NCBI RefSeq assembly: GCF_958295425.1
Contig: NC_081147.1
Span: forward strand, 5,539,290-5,603,289
DNA from: Solea solea
Taxonomy: Eukaryota; Chordata; Actinopteri; Pleuronectiformes; Soleidae
DNA length: 64,000 nucleotides
Direction of reading: 5' to 3'
The notes below the pieces were generated by a model. That model worked only from the letters and a program-made list of their open reading frames with translations. It did not search any database and was not told the origin of the DNA. A program made the position numbers and the translations under genes. Positions 33,698-44,569 of the stretch are shown piece by piece (within the stretch, counting starts at the first letter, position 1; each line of letters starts with the position of its first letter).

Positions 33698-34580
33698 AGA
33701 TTCAACCAGAAGTGTAATTTTCACTGTAGATGCCACTGTGCCAAAGTAAATGCAGATGGGACCCACCATAAATGAAGGATTTTTTCCCTCGCCCAAAGAA
33801 ATAAAAATAAATATCACCTTTAAAAATGTGAATTAGGAGCTTAAAAACTCATGGAAGTCATGTAACAACATGTGGACATTAGCTGTGCAAAGTCTGATGA
33901 TGCTGAAGTGAAGCAAAGCAAAATTACAGAGGTTTTAGTAAAGAGATGCCTAGGCGTTCTCTAGTTTGGCGTTCTGTGCCATTTGAGATTACTATGGGTA
34001 TAAAATTATAAAACCCATTACATTTTATTTACATGTCACTATTGGTCTAATAAAAACTTGTTTTGAATGAAAAAAAGTAAAACAAATGAATATATGTGTG
34101 GCTCTTTTCTCTGGAGCATCAAAGACAATAGCCTGTTCAGGGCCATAGCTCTGGCTAATGTTGGCCAATCTGGGTGATTGACAGCTTGTTTTAATCCTCT
34201 AAACCAAGGACTGCTTAGAAAATAACTTGTTTTGGTAAACAGCAAAGGTAAGACAACATTTTAGTTGTATTTCTTGAAAGTAAGTTGTTGTTTTGCTCGT
34301 AGAGAGATATAAATGGTACCGTTGGAATATGTGGAGTCTCTGCTGTTGAGCAGACTTTATTTTTTTATTTTTACATAATCATGCTGATTCTCCAGTGCCG
34401 CTTTTCAATGTTTAAAAGCCATCTTCGGCTTGTGCTGGTTTGATCAATTGGTGTTTAATCTGTGTTTGGTGAATATAAGAATGTTTTTTGATGAGCTTTC
34501 AGCCGAGTTTCTGACCTTTCTGTGGGTATGCAGCATGTCAATATTGATGAAATAATCAATATCACATACTGAGTGAGTCT

Positions 34581-34598
34581 GCCCCCGGTACCGGGGGC
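34581..34598. repeat. Perfect 18-base GC palindrome
   Basis: GCCCCCGGTACCGGGGGC is self-complementary with no loop, inside AT-rich DNA. It could form a cruciform or be a remnant of a foldback element. No flanking duplication is evident. Confidence 0.85.
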
Positions 34599-34687
34599 GC
34601 CAGGGAAGATAGATAACTAATCATTGAGTGAAGAAGCAAAGTACAGGTCTGCCTTATTGCATCATCCCAAACTTCATCAGTACTTAC

Positions 34688-34741
34688 CAGTCTCAGTGAG
34701 TAGGCGGCAGCTCCAAGGTTGTTGGGTGTTGTTGTTGTCTG
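34688..34741 (-). other. Candidate 54-bp exon, minus strand
   Basis: On the minus strand, CCCCTTCACTGCAG precedes and GTAAGTACTG follows a 54-base segment that is open in the frame QTTTTPNNLGAAAYSLRL. Both splice signals are close to consensus and the length is a multiple of three. However, plus-strand acceptor and donor consensus also overlap here (TTGTTGTTGTCTGCTGCAG ending 34747, GTGAGT at 34847, GTAAGG at 34935), so the true strand is uncertain. No gene is recognised and this may be chance. Confidence 0.25.
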
Positions 34742-34941
34742 CTGCAGTGAAGGGGATTTTGAAATCAGTACTATGCAGGAAGTTGAAGTGGAGGACATTG
34801 TGGGGTGAAGTACATAGGGTTATACCCACTGTCTACAATACATCTGGTGAGTCAGACTCACTCTCTTTCTCTTTCACTCTCCTCCCTTGTCCCAGCTTAA
34901 CTTTCTCCTATAGCCTCTGGTCGTAGCTCTCCAGGTAAGGG

Positions 34942-35620
34942 TCTGAAACGTGTGCTCCTGCTCTTCGCGGTGACTAAAATGTCTTCAGGTGGCCTGTTAA
35001 TTACCGACACACCAGTCTCCCATGGCTCTGGAAAACCAGGCTGAGAGAGGAAGAGAAGGATTGGTGAGAGGGGAGGGAGGGAGGGAGCAGATTCCCAGCC
35101 TTGGTGATAAGGGGAGACTTTGCTGCAGGTCTTTTCAGACGACTCTTAACTCTTAACTAAAAGCTGCTGCAGCAAACAGACCCCAGGTCAGTGTGTCAAA
35201 TCACACATTACAACAAACACACTATTTTAAGGCTGTTGGGGGGCACTTTGGCTGAATTGTGAAAAGAATTGCACAGTATTTGCTGCATACATTATTTCTT
35301 TTCAAGTCTTGATGGCCAAAGCATGTAATATGACATGAAGACAGAAGTTCTTTATTTGTTCTTTTCACATGCTTAATTTGCAAATTATGATTTTTTTTTG
35401 TGGGTTTGTTTTCCATTCCACTTTCAATTGACGCATGAGGGTAGGCTGAGAAGTTGTAAGGAGTAATGAAAGAAAAACTTGGCATTCATTGAATTAAATC
35501 TTAACTGCATTATTTTCTAAACAAACATTTGACAGCTAATTTAGGGCTTGGAATGTAGTTAAAAAAGATTCAGTGAAAATGGGCAAACTTTAAAAAAACA
35601 TTAATGTGTTCACCACATGC
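34942..35620. other. No gene seen
   Basis: A purine-rich GGGAGGGAGGGAGGGAG-like run lies near 35072-35090. No coding region is supported. Confidence 0.5.
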
Positions 35621-35624
35621 TGAT

Positions 35625-35999
35625 GGATGATAGATGAGTGTAAAAGAGTGGAGAAAATTCTTCACAACAAACTTGGCATACTGCAAGTTTCTGCTTGCCA
35701 CAGCTTTTTCGACCTCTGTTCAAAAGCACGCCAGGCTAACATGTTGCAGGAGAACTTGACACGTTATGAAACAGATACATCTGGTTTTCTTGAATGTTTC
35801 ATAACCCAGGATGAGTGTTGGGTCCAGCACTTTTAGCGAGATAAAAAAAATGCAGTCCATGCAGTGGAAATACCTGCTGTTAAGCTGTTTTTTACAGATG
35901 GAGTACTTTGTAGACCACAAAGGAGACAATGTTGTAAAATAAACCATATTTATTTTAAATTTGACCATTGCGTCACAAACTTTTCAGCCCAGCCGTGTA
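35625..35999 (+). mobile_element. mariner transposon 3' half
   Basis: The frame from 35627 reads RVEKILHNKLGILQVSACH, then ENLTRYETDTSGFLECFITQ and DECWVQHF. The T-Q-D-E-C-W-V block contains the first catalytic aspartate of mariner DDD transposases and the W-V-x-H-F context typical of them. A frame-shifted QSMQWKYL follows. The far end has ACAAAGGAGACAATGTTGTA and then CAAACTTTTCAGCCCAGCCG, which resembles the usual mariner 3' tail and terminal repeat. The part between the first aspartate and the C-terminus is deleted, and no 5' terminal repeat is visible, so it is an inactive fragment. Confidence 0.8.
35627..35836 (+). pseudogene. mariner transposase fragment
   Basis: The fragment has 69 codons with a helix-turn-helix end (ILHNKLGILQVSACHSF) and the first catalytic motif (FITQDECWVQHF) followed at once by a stop. 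A complete mariner transposase is about 345 residues. The W-V-P-R linker normally found between the DNA-binding and catalytic parts is degraded here. Confidence 0.8.
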
Positions 36000-36510
36000 G
36001 GGCACATCATATTTATGTAATAATTTTTAAACGGGGCACATTACGAAAACAGGAAGAGAAGTGCTAAATTAATGAGGAAGTAAATTATAAATCATAAGGC
36101 ACAGGCAAATAAAAGGAGAGAATGAGATGATAACAATGTAACACTGACTCAATCTCACAGATTTTTTTCATATTGTTTTTCGTTCCAAAGATAAAAAATG
36201 TTGTCAAGTCTAATTTGCAAAACAGTGTTTCTTCCCTGTTTTCCCAAATGTATCTAAACTGCAGAGCAGTTTATCCGAGTAGACTTAATAAATAGAAACT
36301 GTGCCTCACAATAACACAAATTATGATGTTAACAACTAAACTTGACTTCCCATGAGCACCTGCAATACAACCAGACTAACGCCAACAGAGAGACAGCAAT
36401 AATCACCATGCACCACATTTATTTCCATTTGCTGTGAATACACACTGTACCACACTCAGGCTTAAGTCAAATACTGTACATAGACAATTACATAAACCAT
36501 GGAGGAGATA
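36000..36510. other. No gene seen
   Basis: AT-rich DNA with no supported feature. Confidence 0.5.
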
Positions 36511-36514
36511 AAAG

Positions 36515-36930
36515 TGGGTTGTCCTGTCACTAGAGGGTCAGTGGTTCAATCCCCGTTCCCCCGGTCCATCTGCTGAAATGACCATGGGCAAGACACTGAA
36601 CCCCAATCTGCTCCAGGCATCTGTGCTGGCAGTGTGTGCTGTAATATTTATCCTTTATTAACCAGGTGAAATCTCTTTGAGATTGAAATCTCTTTCATAA
36701 GATAGCCCTGGCTAAGAAGGCATTATAAAAGTAGTAAAATGACAATTCTGATACAAACAGTGACAGCTACTGTAAAAGAAATAAAACACAATATCCAGTC
36801 AGGAATTATTAATTTAATTTGAATATTTAAAAAAAAAGAAAAATTTAATGTGAATGGGTGAATGGAAAAACTCAGTGTAAAGCAATATGAGGGGTCACAA
36901 AGGCAAGAACAAAAAGAGCTTTATAAATTT
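36515..36930 (+). mobile_element. tRNA-derived SINE split by a second retroposon
   Basis: The head (36515-36639) has a B-box-like GGTTCAATCCCC at 36543, then CCATGGGCAAGACACTGAACC and CTGTGCTGGCAGTGTGTG, which match a common percomorph SINE. The expected continuation, GTGAATGGGTGAATGGAAAAA with CTCAGTGTAAAGC, appears only at about 36849-36930. Between them (about 36640-36848) lies foreign DNA containing AACCAGGTGAAATCTCTTTG and ending in an A-rich tract, itself a fish repeat. Confidence 0.75.
36640..36848 (+). mobile_element. Retroposon-like insertion inside the SINE
   Basis: This segment contains AACCAGGTGAAATCTCTTTG, AGATTGAAATCTCTTTCATA and AGCCCTGGCTAAGAAGGC, a recurrent fish repeat module. 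It ends in an A-rich tract with A9 near 36830, as expected of a retroposon 3' tail in plus orientation. The exact target duplication was not identified. Confidence 0.55.
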
Positions 36931-37860
36931 ACTTGTAAGCACACTTTACACACATGCACATATGTAGAGGTTTAGCTGAGATTGTCTTGGCGATTGAAAG
37001 GCTAATATTCAAGCATGGGAAACCTTAACCATCTTGTCATATGTTTTAAAATGTACTTGCAGTAATGTGCAAGTTTACTTTTATTTAGCTAGACTGCACA
37101 TACCTTTATTTAAAATGGAATTAAATATGTATCTTTACTTTATTTTTCTTATAGGGCCTGTATGGAAAAATTGGTGATATTGATAGTGAAACTGCAGATT
37201 GCAACAAACGGAGGACCACTCCGCCCATGTTTCTGTACATTTGCATAAAGGAGTAGATCCTGGAGTTGAGCTGTTAGGCTTGAATAAACAGAACTGGTGG
37301 AGATGTGTGCTCTACTAAGTGCCACTCTAGTTTTAATTTACTTTTAATGCAATAAAATCTTTCATCCATCAACTGAATAATATACGTGTTTGTACTAGTC
37401 GTGTTTGAAGAGAAATTAATATTCATATTAAATCTAAAATAACCCGACATCAGCAAATATAATTGTTCCACTTCCTGACAAAATGCTGCAGGCCTGTGGT
37501 GGCAGTAGCTCCGATGATTTATCCAACACAAGTCCTCAGACTGAGACAAGTGATTAAAGATGGTTTTAGGTCCTGATGTACCACATGAGTTATCACAAAT
37601 AAGAAAGCACAGGAACGTGCTGCTAATGCTAGAAGCAGTAATCTTATTTTTTTTATATTTTAATATCCAGTTAGACCACACCCCAGAAAGTGTTATTCAC
37701 ATCTGGACACTGCACTCACCTTCAGGCTCATGAAACCTGTGTGAGATATTGGAAGTATCCATTAGAAGATGGTAAAGTGTGGATATGGGAGAATAACCAT
37801 GTTTAGTGACAACACTCTGACTGTGACATTTAAGCCATGACTGATAGGTATTAAAGGGCC
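36931..37860. other. No gene seen
   Basis: The minus-strand 135-codon frame at 37274-37681 has no recognisable domain and is AT-driven. Confidence 0.5.
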
Positions 37861-37867
37861 ATTACAC

Positions 37868-38180
37868 CATTAGCAGAAGCCTGCCCTTTAGACTCCATGA
37901 GCCCTATTTAGACACTCAAGTTCATGGTCTAAAGTGTGTGGCACAAGTGCATTAAGACACAACTCCAATTTTGCTATTTACACAGTGCGTAACATCGACA
38001 CAAAGGTGACTTTCGCTTGTCATGTTCTTCAAAAGCCAGGTGTGTGAGATCTGAAGGATGCACCCCCATGTCTGGGTGCGTTCATGCACAACTTGCATTT
38101 AACTGATGAGAAAGAGGAGGAGCTGAAGCACGTGTGAATCCACCATTAGCAGCAGCCTGTCCTTTATACTCCATATGCAC
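37868..38180. repeat. Imperfect direct repeats bounding about 240 bp
   Basis: CATTAGCAGAAGCCTGCCCTTTAGACTCCAT-like text at about 37868-37898 recurs near 38143-38175 (CATTAGCAGCAGCCTG, then TCCTTTATACTCCATATG). The enclosed TTAGACACTCAAGTTCATGG and TGTGTGGCACAAGTGCATTA segments resemble a known fish repeat body. It may be one element with terminal direct repeats or a partial tandem duplication. Confidence 0.5.
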
Positions 38181-38274
38181 AAAATCTACCACTGAGACAG
38201 TACTGCGCAAATAAGCTCCCTGATGTACATAATTATTTATTATAAATTATATATTTATTTAACTCGTTAAGTTT

Positions 38275-38358
38275 GTAGATTTCTTTCTATTTGAGTGGAG
38301 GAAGAATTTCATTGCTCAGTGTACTGTGCATATGACAAATTCTTATCTTGAATCTTGA
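38275..38358 (+). repeat. LINE-like 3' tail
   Basis: TTCATTGCTCAGTGTACTGT, GCATATGACAAATTCTTATC and then the tandem pair TTGAATCTTGAAT form the usual end of several fish LINEs, where short tail units repeat. No coding part is attached. Confidence 0.55.
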
Positions 38359-40440
38359 ATTAAATTTGCAGAGCGCTTTGTGTTTAAAGCTTTAGCAAAA
38401 ATGCAGATTCATCATCCTCAAACCTGATTTTATACTCCATCTTATAAATTTGTAAAATGACAAAATTGGGCAAGAGAAAAAAAGTGTTGCTGACAATGTC
38501 CTCTCCTATCACACAAGTAGCATGTGTGAACTATAATCGGTAGTCACCATCTAATCTTCCACATCTAATGACACAAATAAGCAAGCAGGAGCCGTCTGGA
38601 GGAGTGTGCAGTTGGTTGCTATGGAGACAACTGAAAACCTTCCATCAGAGCTTAAAGTCAAAATTTCTTGAAGTTCTTTCCAAGCGACAGTTATCAAAAG
38701 CGTCGATCTTACCTCATCCTTTCACACTTTGTACCTCCAAACATCCTGCTCAACCAAGTCACACTGACCTATCTTCATGCAGTGTGTCATTGATTGAAAG
38801 GAAATGTGTTAGCTTCTGTACACGGGAACTATTTTGCCACGTTTTAGCGGGAAAAGAAGCAGCGGAACCAGCATCCCTCGAACTCTGCTATTATTCATTT
38901 GCTATTATATTTTTAACCAATATTATAATGTATTATTATAGTTTGAGGCTTCCCTTTGTGCTGTTGCCCCTATTTAATTAAACACACATACTTCTTAATT
39001 TATGCAAATAAACTGGACCACACTTTCATTAGGAAAACATGCTCTCCTAGGCTACATTTGTTTTTGATATATCACAATTTTGGGTTTTTGCAATTTGATG
39101 ACATTCCAGTGTGTTTTTAATGGATAGCCAGAAAGACAATCTTTTAGAAGACAAGGTTTGGTTCTTATATCCCATGTTGCGTTAAACCAAAACCACACTC
39201 ATTCTAATTAATTAAAGCACTTCAAGTGTGGAAGAAATTCAAAGTTAACATTTTAACATCACAAGTGTAGTGGTGGAAAATAATCATGTCACTTAAAATA
39301 AAAATTGAATTAACAAGATGTTCCTTCTCACTTGATAAGTGAGTATAGGAACCTGTTGTGTAACAATATGGACTGTGTGATTGTCTCATTATCTATTCAA
39401 AAAATACCTCATCCGACCTAAAAAAAAAAACATAAGCTTTGGTATATTTAAGGAATTAGAACAATCAGCAGCATATGCATATAAAAAAAGTCAGGAGATC
39501 ATTTTCAATTCTTCCAGTTTGTGTAAACGTTGTTTTTTTTTTTTTTTTACCTCAACACTGTACCAAACAAACAAGACATTGCACTGTGGAGAAATCTGGC
39601 CTGGGTGTGTTGACACTCCACTAACACTTTATTGCTGAGATATTGGGGGATCATGTGCTGCCACAGTCTGTTCCCGAAGGTGTGAATTAGATTCTGCTGT
39701 TGACTGTTCCCTCACTTGTTAAATAGGACACTTTTGAAAATGGAAGGCAGGCTTGCTACCGTGGAAACCCTCCACCACCACCACCACACCGCCGCAACCC
39801 ACCCACCCATCCCTGTATATTCTGGAGTGATAATCTGATGTGGCATTTACGTTCATCTATTTATTTTAAGATTCTTCCAAGTGATCGCACACAAACACAT
39901 GCTTGATGTGCAGTCGCCTGACAGGCTGCGGTGGCATTTGGCGTCTGCGGGCATCATCAAAGACAGAGGGGGTTTGATCTCCAACATTGTTTTATTTTTC
40001 TTTCCAGCATGCGATAGCATGATCAGGATTATTGGAAAGAAAACACTGAGATGTCGGACGGAGACAGAGGGAGATAGAGAGAGAGAGGTGCCCGCTTTTA
40101 TTAGCTGTGCTATTGATCACACTTACAGTAAGATAACGCAGGCAAGGGAAAATGAAACACGATACATCCCGCTGCGTTCTGGGGCCATTTCCACAGTCAC
40201 TCTGCAGCAGCTCATATATGAAGTTGAGACCACAGGGGGGCTCTGCGGGTGTTTGACAGACAGGAATCAGATTCTAATGTTGATATCCCCAATATGTCTT
40301 TGTCAGGACTGATCTCAGTCAATTAAGTCAAGTTAAAAATGGGAAATAATCCCCTGTTCTCTGCTTCTTGTTTTTCATTGGTACATGGAACCAGGATTTA
40401 TTTCCTTTTTATCAGGGCCCAAGAACCCATGTTCTAATTT
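38359..40440. other. No gene recognised; two long frames of unknown value
   Basis: Plus-strand frames of 137 codons (38568-38981) and 143 codons (39881-40312) have no recognised domain and lack supporting splice or promoter context. Poly-T (17 bases) lies at 39533-39549. The DNA around 39900-40300 is less AT-rich than its surroundings and could be a conserved non-coding element, which needs comparison with other fish to tell. Confidence 0.35.
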
Positions 40441-40785
40441 ATTCCAACCATTCATCGAAGAAGAGACGTAACCCTGGACTTAAACTGAAACATCTTTAGT
40501 GAATAAATAAAAGGAGGAACGGTACATGCGTGTCAATAAGTCAAATAAAAATGGGAAAGAAAATAATGTAGGTTCATCAAGGCAACAGTGTTTAATTTAG
40601 ACAGGATATTTATCTTTGCATGAAATGTTAAAAAAAAGAAGTCATCATGAAGTTATTATATTCATAGCGCTCCAGAATCATCGTCATAGATTCTTCCAAT
40701 TATTCATCAACTAAGAGATAAGACCCTGGATTTAAACTGAAATCTCTTTACTGAATAAATTAAAAAAGGAAAGGTACATGTCTGG
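40441..40785. repeat. Imperfect direct duplication of about 90 bp
   Basis: ATTCATCGAAGAAGAGACGT with ACCCTGGACTTAAACTGAAA at about 40450-40530 is repeated at about 40700-40783 as TTCATCAACTAAGAGATAAG with ACCCTGGATTTAAACTGAAA. Both are followed by a TTTA(G/C)TGAATAAAT block, then AAAAGGA and GGTACATG. The two copies are about 250 bases apart and moderately diverged. Confidence 0.7.
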
Positions 40786-42590
40786 TACAGACTCATAACA
40801 GCAGCCGCTTGCTAACCTTGAAAACAACAACGTCCAGCTTCTGTCCAAGGCATTATGGGTAAAAAAGTCCTTTTAACTTGAATATCATTGATTGAGAAGA
40901 GGACATTTTATTTTTGCTCAAGTGAAATGTACAGTCTCTTATTTTAACTCAGATGTTATGTGATTTACTGTTTTGAATCACTAACTTATGAAACATCAAT
41001 CAATTAAGGACTTAACTCCAAGAGCAAGCCATTTTGAGTTGTATCATTGTCAGCATTTCAACACAAAATTATATTTTGAAGAACTCTACTGGCTTATTTT
41101 TGTTTTGTTTTGTGTTTTATAATTAGGGTGGTTTCTTTCTTTCTTTCATCCTTTCTTTCTTTCTGTCTGGTTTAGTGCATCTGCAGCACATCTTAAGATA
41201 GCACACAACGTTTCATCTATTCAAAATGTCACTTGAAAATATCAGGTTTTGTTACACACAGTTAAAGAGCAGAGAACTTCTTCCCTGGTGTTTCACAGTC
41301 ACACAGAGAAGAATCCAATATGCAGCCGGGAGAAGAGTTACCCCCACTGACAATAGAAACAATAGGCTGAAAAGACCATACAAGTGCAGTCACAGGGCAT
41401 GCTGATGATGAAATAAAGTTCACACTCACTCAAGATCTGCTGCAGCTTTTGTCAACAAAGTGCAAAGTAAAAGCTGAACTTTTTTTCCCACTTTTTTTCT
41501 TTTATTTTTCCCACCTAGATGTTTATAATGAAAGTAATGACATATCCACACAAACATTTCATCCATATTTAGTATGACATTGATGATTAAATGTCTAGAC
41601 TGTAATATTTAGGAGGGGTTTTAGGCAGAAATTAGACATACAAGTAAATAAATGCTTTAAAATAAAAACAGTTTGGTCCTCAATAATCCTTTAATGTGTA
41701 TTTGGAAGGACGCCACTCTTGTACTGCCATGTTTCTACAGAAGCCAGAATGGTTATGCACATAATCCTGATGCATAAACCAAGACGGAGGAAGGGGAAAA
41801 TGGTAGAAAGTATTGGGAAGTGGAAGAGTGGCGTGAGTTGTGAAAAATCTCCCTGGATTTAAGTTGTTCTGTATACTTTGTGTGGTTTTTGTTTTATTTT
41901 GTAGCACATTCCCTTATTGTATCATGTCATCACCCATCGCATTAGTATTAAGTGCCGTGCCCATATCAACACAGACACAACACTGACTGCTGGAGTGTCA
42001 ACTTCAAATTCACTATCTATCCTCAGTGGTGGTTTTGATAATATGAACAAACTGGACTGTCTTCAAAATACTGCATCTGTTTTACTTGTAATACAAGCAT
42101 TTTATGAGCACTGTATTTTAACGTCTTTAATCGATCATTGGCTGTAGCACAACCGACTAATTTAATGCCAGGCAGCTAGTTTCACTTGAGTGAATGAACG
42201 AGCTAAGTAGCAAGCTAACATGAAAGCTGTCAACCGTGAAGATCCTCCAGAGGCGACTCCAGAAGTGTGTGTGAAAATGAGTTTGACAGCGTCTGATCAG
42301 CACAGGAATCTCCTGATGCATCACTGTTCACTGCTGACACATTATTACTGTCTGCTCCTTCACCTGTGACTTGTGCGTGTGTGCATCAGAATGCTCCCTT
42401 TCCCTCCCATAGAACATTGATTATCTACTTCTTCCCTTATTTCTATCCATTTTGTCATTTTTATAATGAAACTATATACCTGGTTTTCATTTCCAAATGT
42501 CCTCTTTTTTCTCTTATTTCCATCTTTAACACTTTTTTTTTTTTACTCTACATTACTACTTGCCTCCATCTTCTACCACTTTATCCTGCA
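40786..42590. other. No gene seen; CTTT microsatellite near 41137
   Basis: Short frames only. A TTTC-type microsatellite runs at about 41137-41166. The rest is ordinary AT-rich DNA. Confidence 0.5.
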
Positions 42591-42595
42591 TGTCT

Positions 42596-42690
42596 CAGCT
42601 GACATAGGGCGACAGGCGGGGTACACCCTGGACAGTTCGCCAGTCCATCACAGGGCCACATAGAGACAAACAACCATTCACTCTGTTTTC
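42596..42690 (-). repeat. Widespread teleost interspersed repeat, copy 2
   Basis: On the plus strand CAGCTGACATAGGGCGACAG, GGGGTACACCCTGGACAGTT and CCAGTCCATCACAGGGCCAC, followed by AGACAAACAACCATTCACTC, are the reverse complement of the module at 15760-15890. Only the end of the element is present. Confidence 0.7.
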
Positions 42691-43120
42691 CTTTTCCTCT
42701 CCTTATTTCAGTTCCTATTGATTTACTCCTCTGTCCTTTTCTAAACATTATATCTGCACCTCTCCTTTTTAATGTTCATTAATTTCCTTTTCTTTTTATT
42801 TAATTTCTCATTTTAACACAGATTACCTCATCATTTCCTTCCCCCGCCACATTGCCTCCGTATCCTTATTAATTTCATTCCAATACCTTTCCTTTTCTCT
42901 CGTGTAACACCAATTACTTTCTCCTCACCTTATTATCTCTTCATTTTGCTTAATTGAATAGTGATTTCCTTCTCTCCTTGTTTCCTTTACTTGTTTCCTT
43001 ATTAACATCGCCAAAGCAGGTCTCTCTTTAATAGCGTTCTACTTCTTTTCTTTTTTCCTTAATTTCCAACTTCCTATTCCTCTCCTTATTTCTTTTCTTT
43101 TTGACACAGACTCCCACCTC
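42691..43120. other. Pyrimidine-rich DNA, no gene seen
   Basis: A long TTCCTTTTC-rich stretch on the plus strand, i.e. purine-rich on the minus strand. It would lie downstream (intronic) of the candidate minus-strand exon next to it. Confidence 0.45.
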
Positions 43121-43125
43121 CTTAC

Positions 43126-43306
43126 CGTATTTCCTCTCCTCTGGGGTCACCCGCCAGCACTCGCGTTTGACCTGGATCACGACATTGCTCGTAGAGCCCC
43201 TCTGTACCTCGCTGTCGGAGGATAGAGAATCAGTCATCCGCGATAGGGGCCATTCACCATCGATTCCTGGGTGACCCCAAACCTTCACACTCGGCAAATC
43301 CAACAT
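43126..43306 (-). other. Candidate minus-strand coding exon
   Basis: An island of higher GC in AT-rich DNA carries an open minus-strand frame that includes VKVWGHPGIDGEWPLSRMTD, SLSSDSEVQRGSTSNVVIQV and KRECWRVTPEERKYG. The sequence at 43126-43125 reads TACG|GTAAGG, a strong splice donor that would end the exon in phase 1. The upstream edge is unclear: the only acceptor-like sites within the frame (for example GGGTCACCCAG) have poor pyrimidine tracts, so it might instead be a first coding exon starting at ATG 43306. I do not recognise the protein. Confidence 0.35.
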
Positions 43307-43985
43307 ATGTAGTGTTCATGAAGCTTGTGACGTCCCTAAGGGGTAGACCTGCTCTGTGACCACACTCTTCCTCGCTAAAACTCTTTATCTCCTTTTCTTT
43401 CACAGTCTCTTTCACTTGTTTTTGTTTCCTCTGTGTGTTTGCACCCTAAAGGGATTTTTTTTTTCATTTTTGTGTACCATAATTAATTATATATGGCTTA
43501 TTTGATATTTATATTTTTAGTATATGGGTTGATCAATAAACACATCAATACTAATGATCAATTTTGTGCGCACGTGTTCCTCCTCCTGTTAGTATACTGT
43601 GCTCAATGTCCCAAGATGCTGCCAAAGGTGTTTTCAGCACAGAAACAGACTGTTGTGTAGGCGCAATCTCTCGTAATGCGCTGGCCTTCAAATGCCATAA
43701 ATGTCAGGCCCTTTCACGTTCACTGAGGTCTGTAGTCAGGCTCTTCACTCACTAAATTAATGGCTGTTGTTTAGCTGCTGCTGCTGCTGCACATACACTG
43801 ACCTTTTGTTCATTCTCTGGCACAGACTCTTGTGTCATTGAAAATAAATTCAGGTAAAAAAGCAAAATGGGTAAATCTGGTCATGCTGCTCCATTTTTAC
43901 TGTGTAGTTTGCGATGCTTTAGGGTTTCATTGAAATGTGAAATGTTTGTGGGGGCGTGGCTTTTCACTTTCCTGAATTATGCACC
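43307..43985. other. No gene seen
   Basis: No supported feature apart from a short GCT-repeat run at about 43780-43796. Confidence 0.5.
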
Positions 43986-44307
43986 ATTAAAGGGGACATA
44001 TTATACCCTATTTCTCCAAGTTAAAATAGTTCCCTGGTGTCCTAATGAACATGTCTGTGACATGCTTTGGTCAAAATACCATAAGGATGAAGCACCATAG
44101 CAGTTCAATAACCCTGCCAAAACCGCCCCTTTCAGAACGCTCGGTTTTGTGCCTGGTCCCTTTACATGCAAATGCGACACAGGCAAACACACACCCACTT
44201 CTTCCAGGGGGTTTCTGATTTGTCCTTTTTACTGGGCTCACTCAGCTCCTGTTCCCTCCGCTCCATTCCTCTCCCCCTCCCTCCACTAGTTCTCTGACAA
44301 TATCAAC

Positions 44308-44463
44308 ATGGCAGCACGGAAAATAGCGAGAGTGCCGTCACAGGAAGAGACGTCCGACACAAGGATCAAGCCGAACAATGCCGACTTAGGGACAGCACCG
44401 CTGATGGCCACCGCTGATCACCACCGGCGAGCGGCGAGCTGCATAAACTGCCGCTGTATGTGA
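44308..44463 (+). CDS. 51-residue frame inside the TTAA element
   Basis: An ATG in a favourable context (ATCAACATGG) opens a 51-codon frame starting MAARKIARVPSQEETSDTR and ending SCINCRCM with a stop. It has a C-x2-C-x-C cysteine cluster at its end. No family is recognised. It may be the N-terminal exon of the parental element's protein or chance. Confidence 0.25.
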   Translation: MAARKIARVPSQEETSDTRIKPNNADLGTAPLMATADHHRRAASCINCRCM

Positions 44464-44569
44464 CTGTATCAGACTGAGTCTGTGCTCCGGTCATGGAGGA
44501 CGTACTGAACAAATATTTTTAATTAGGACGTGTCAGAATGGTCAGTTATGACCTCTATTTGACCTTTTC

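Larger units (their letters stand above)
32188..34570. other. No gene seen; two small foldbacks
   Basis: No supported coding region. Two perfect short-loop inverted repeats are present and are listed separately (32745-32776 and 33664-33697). Confidence 0.5.

Noticed and set aside
37700..37760. 17-base minus-strand exon between CTCACACAG and GTGAGTG
   Set aside because: The splice sites look good but the exon is too small to support without transcript data.
38568..38981. 137-codon plus-strand frame
   Set aside because: No recognisable domain. The hydrophobic end derives from AT-rich sequence.
39881..40312. 143-codon plus-strand frame
   Set aside because: It is long for chance, but there is no domain, promoter or splice evidence. 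It is kept only as a possible conserved non-coding region.
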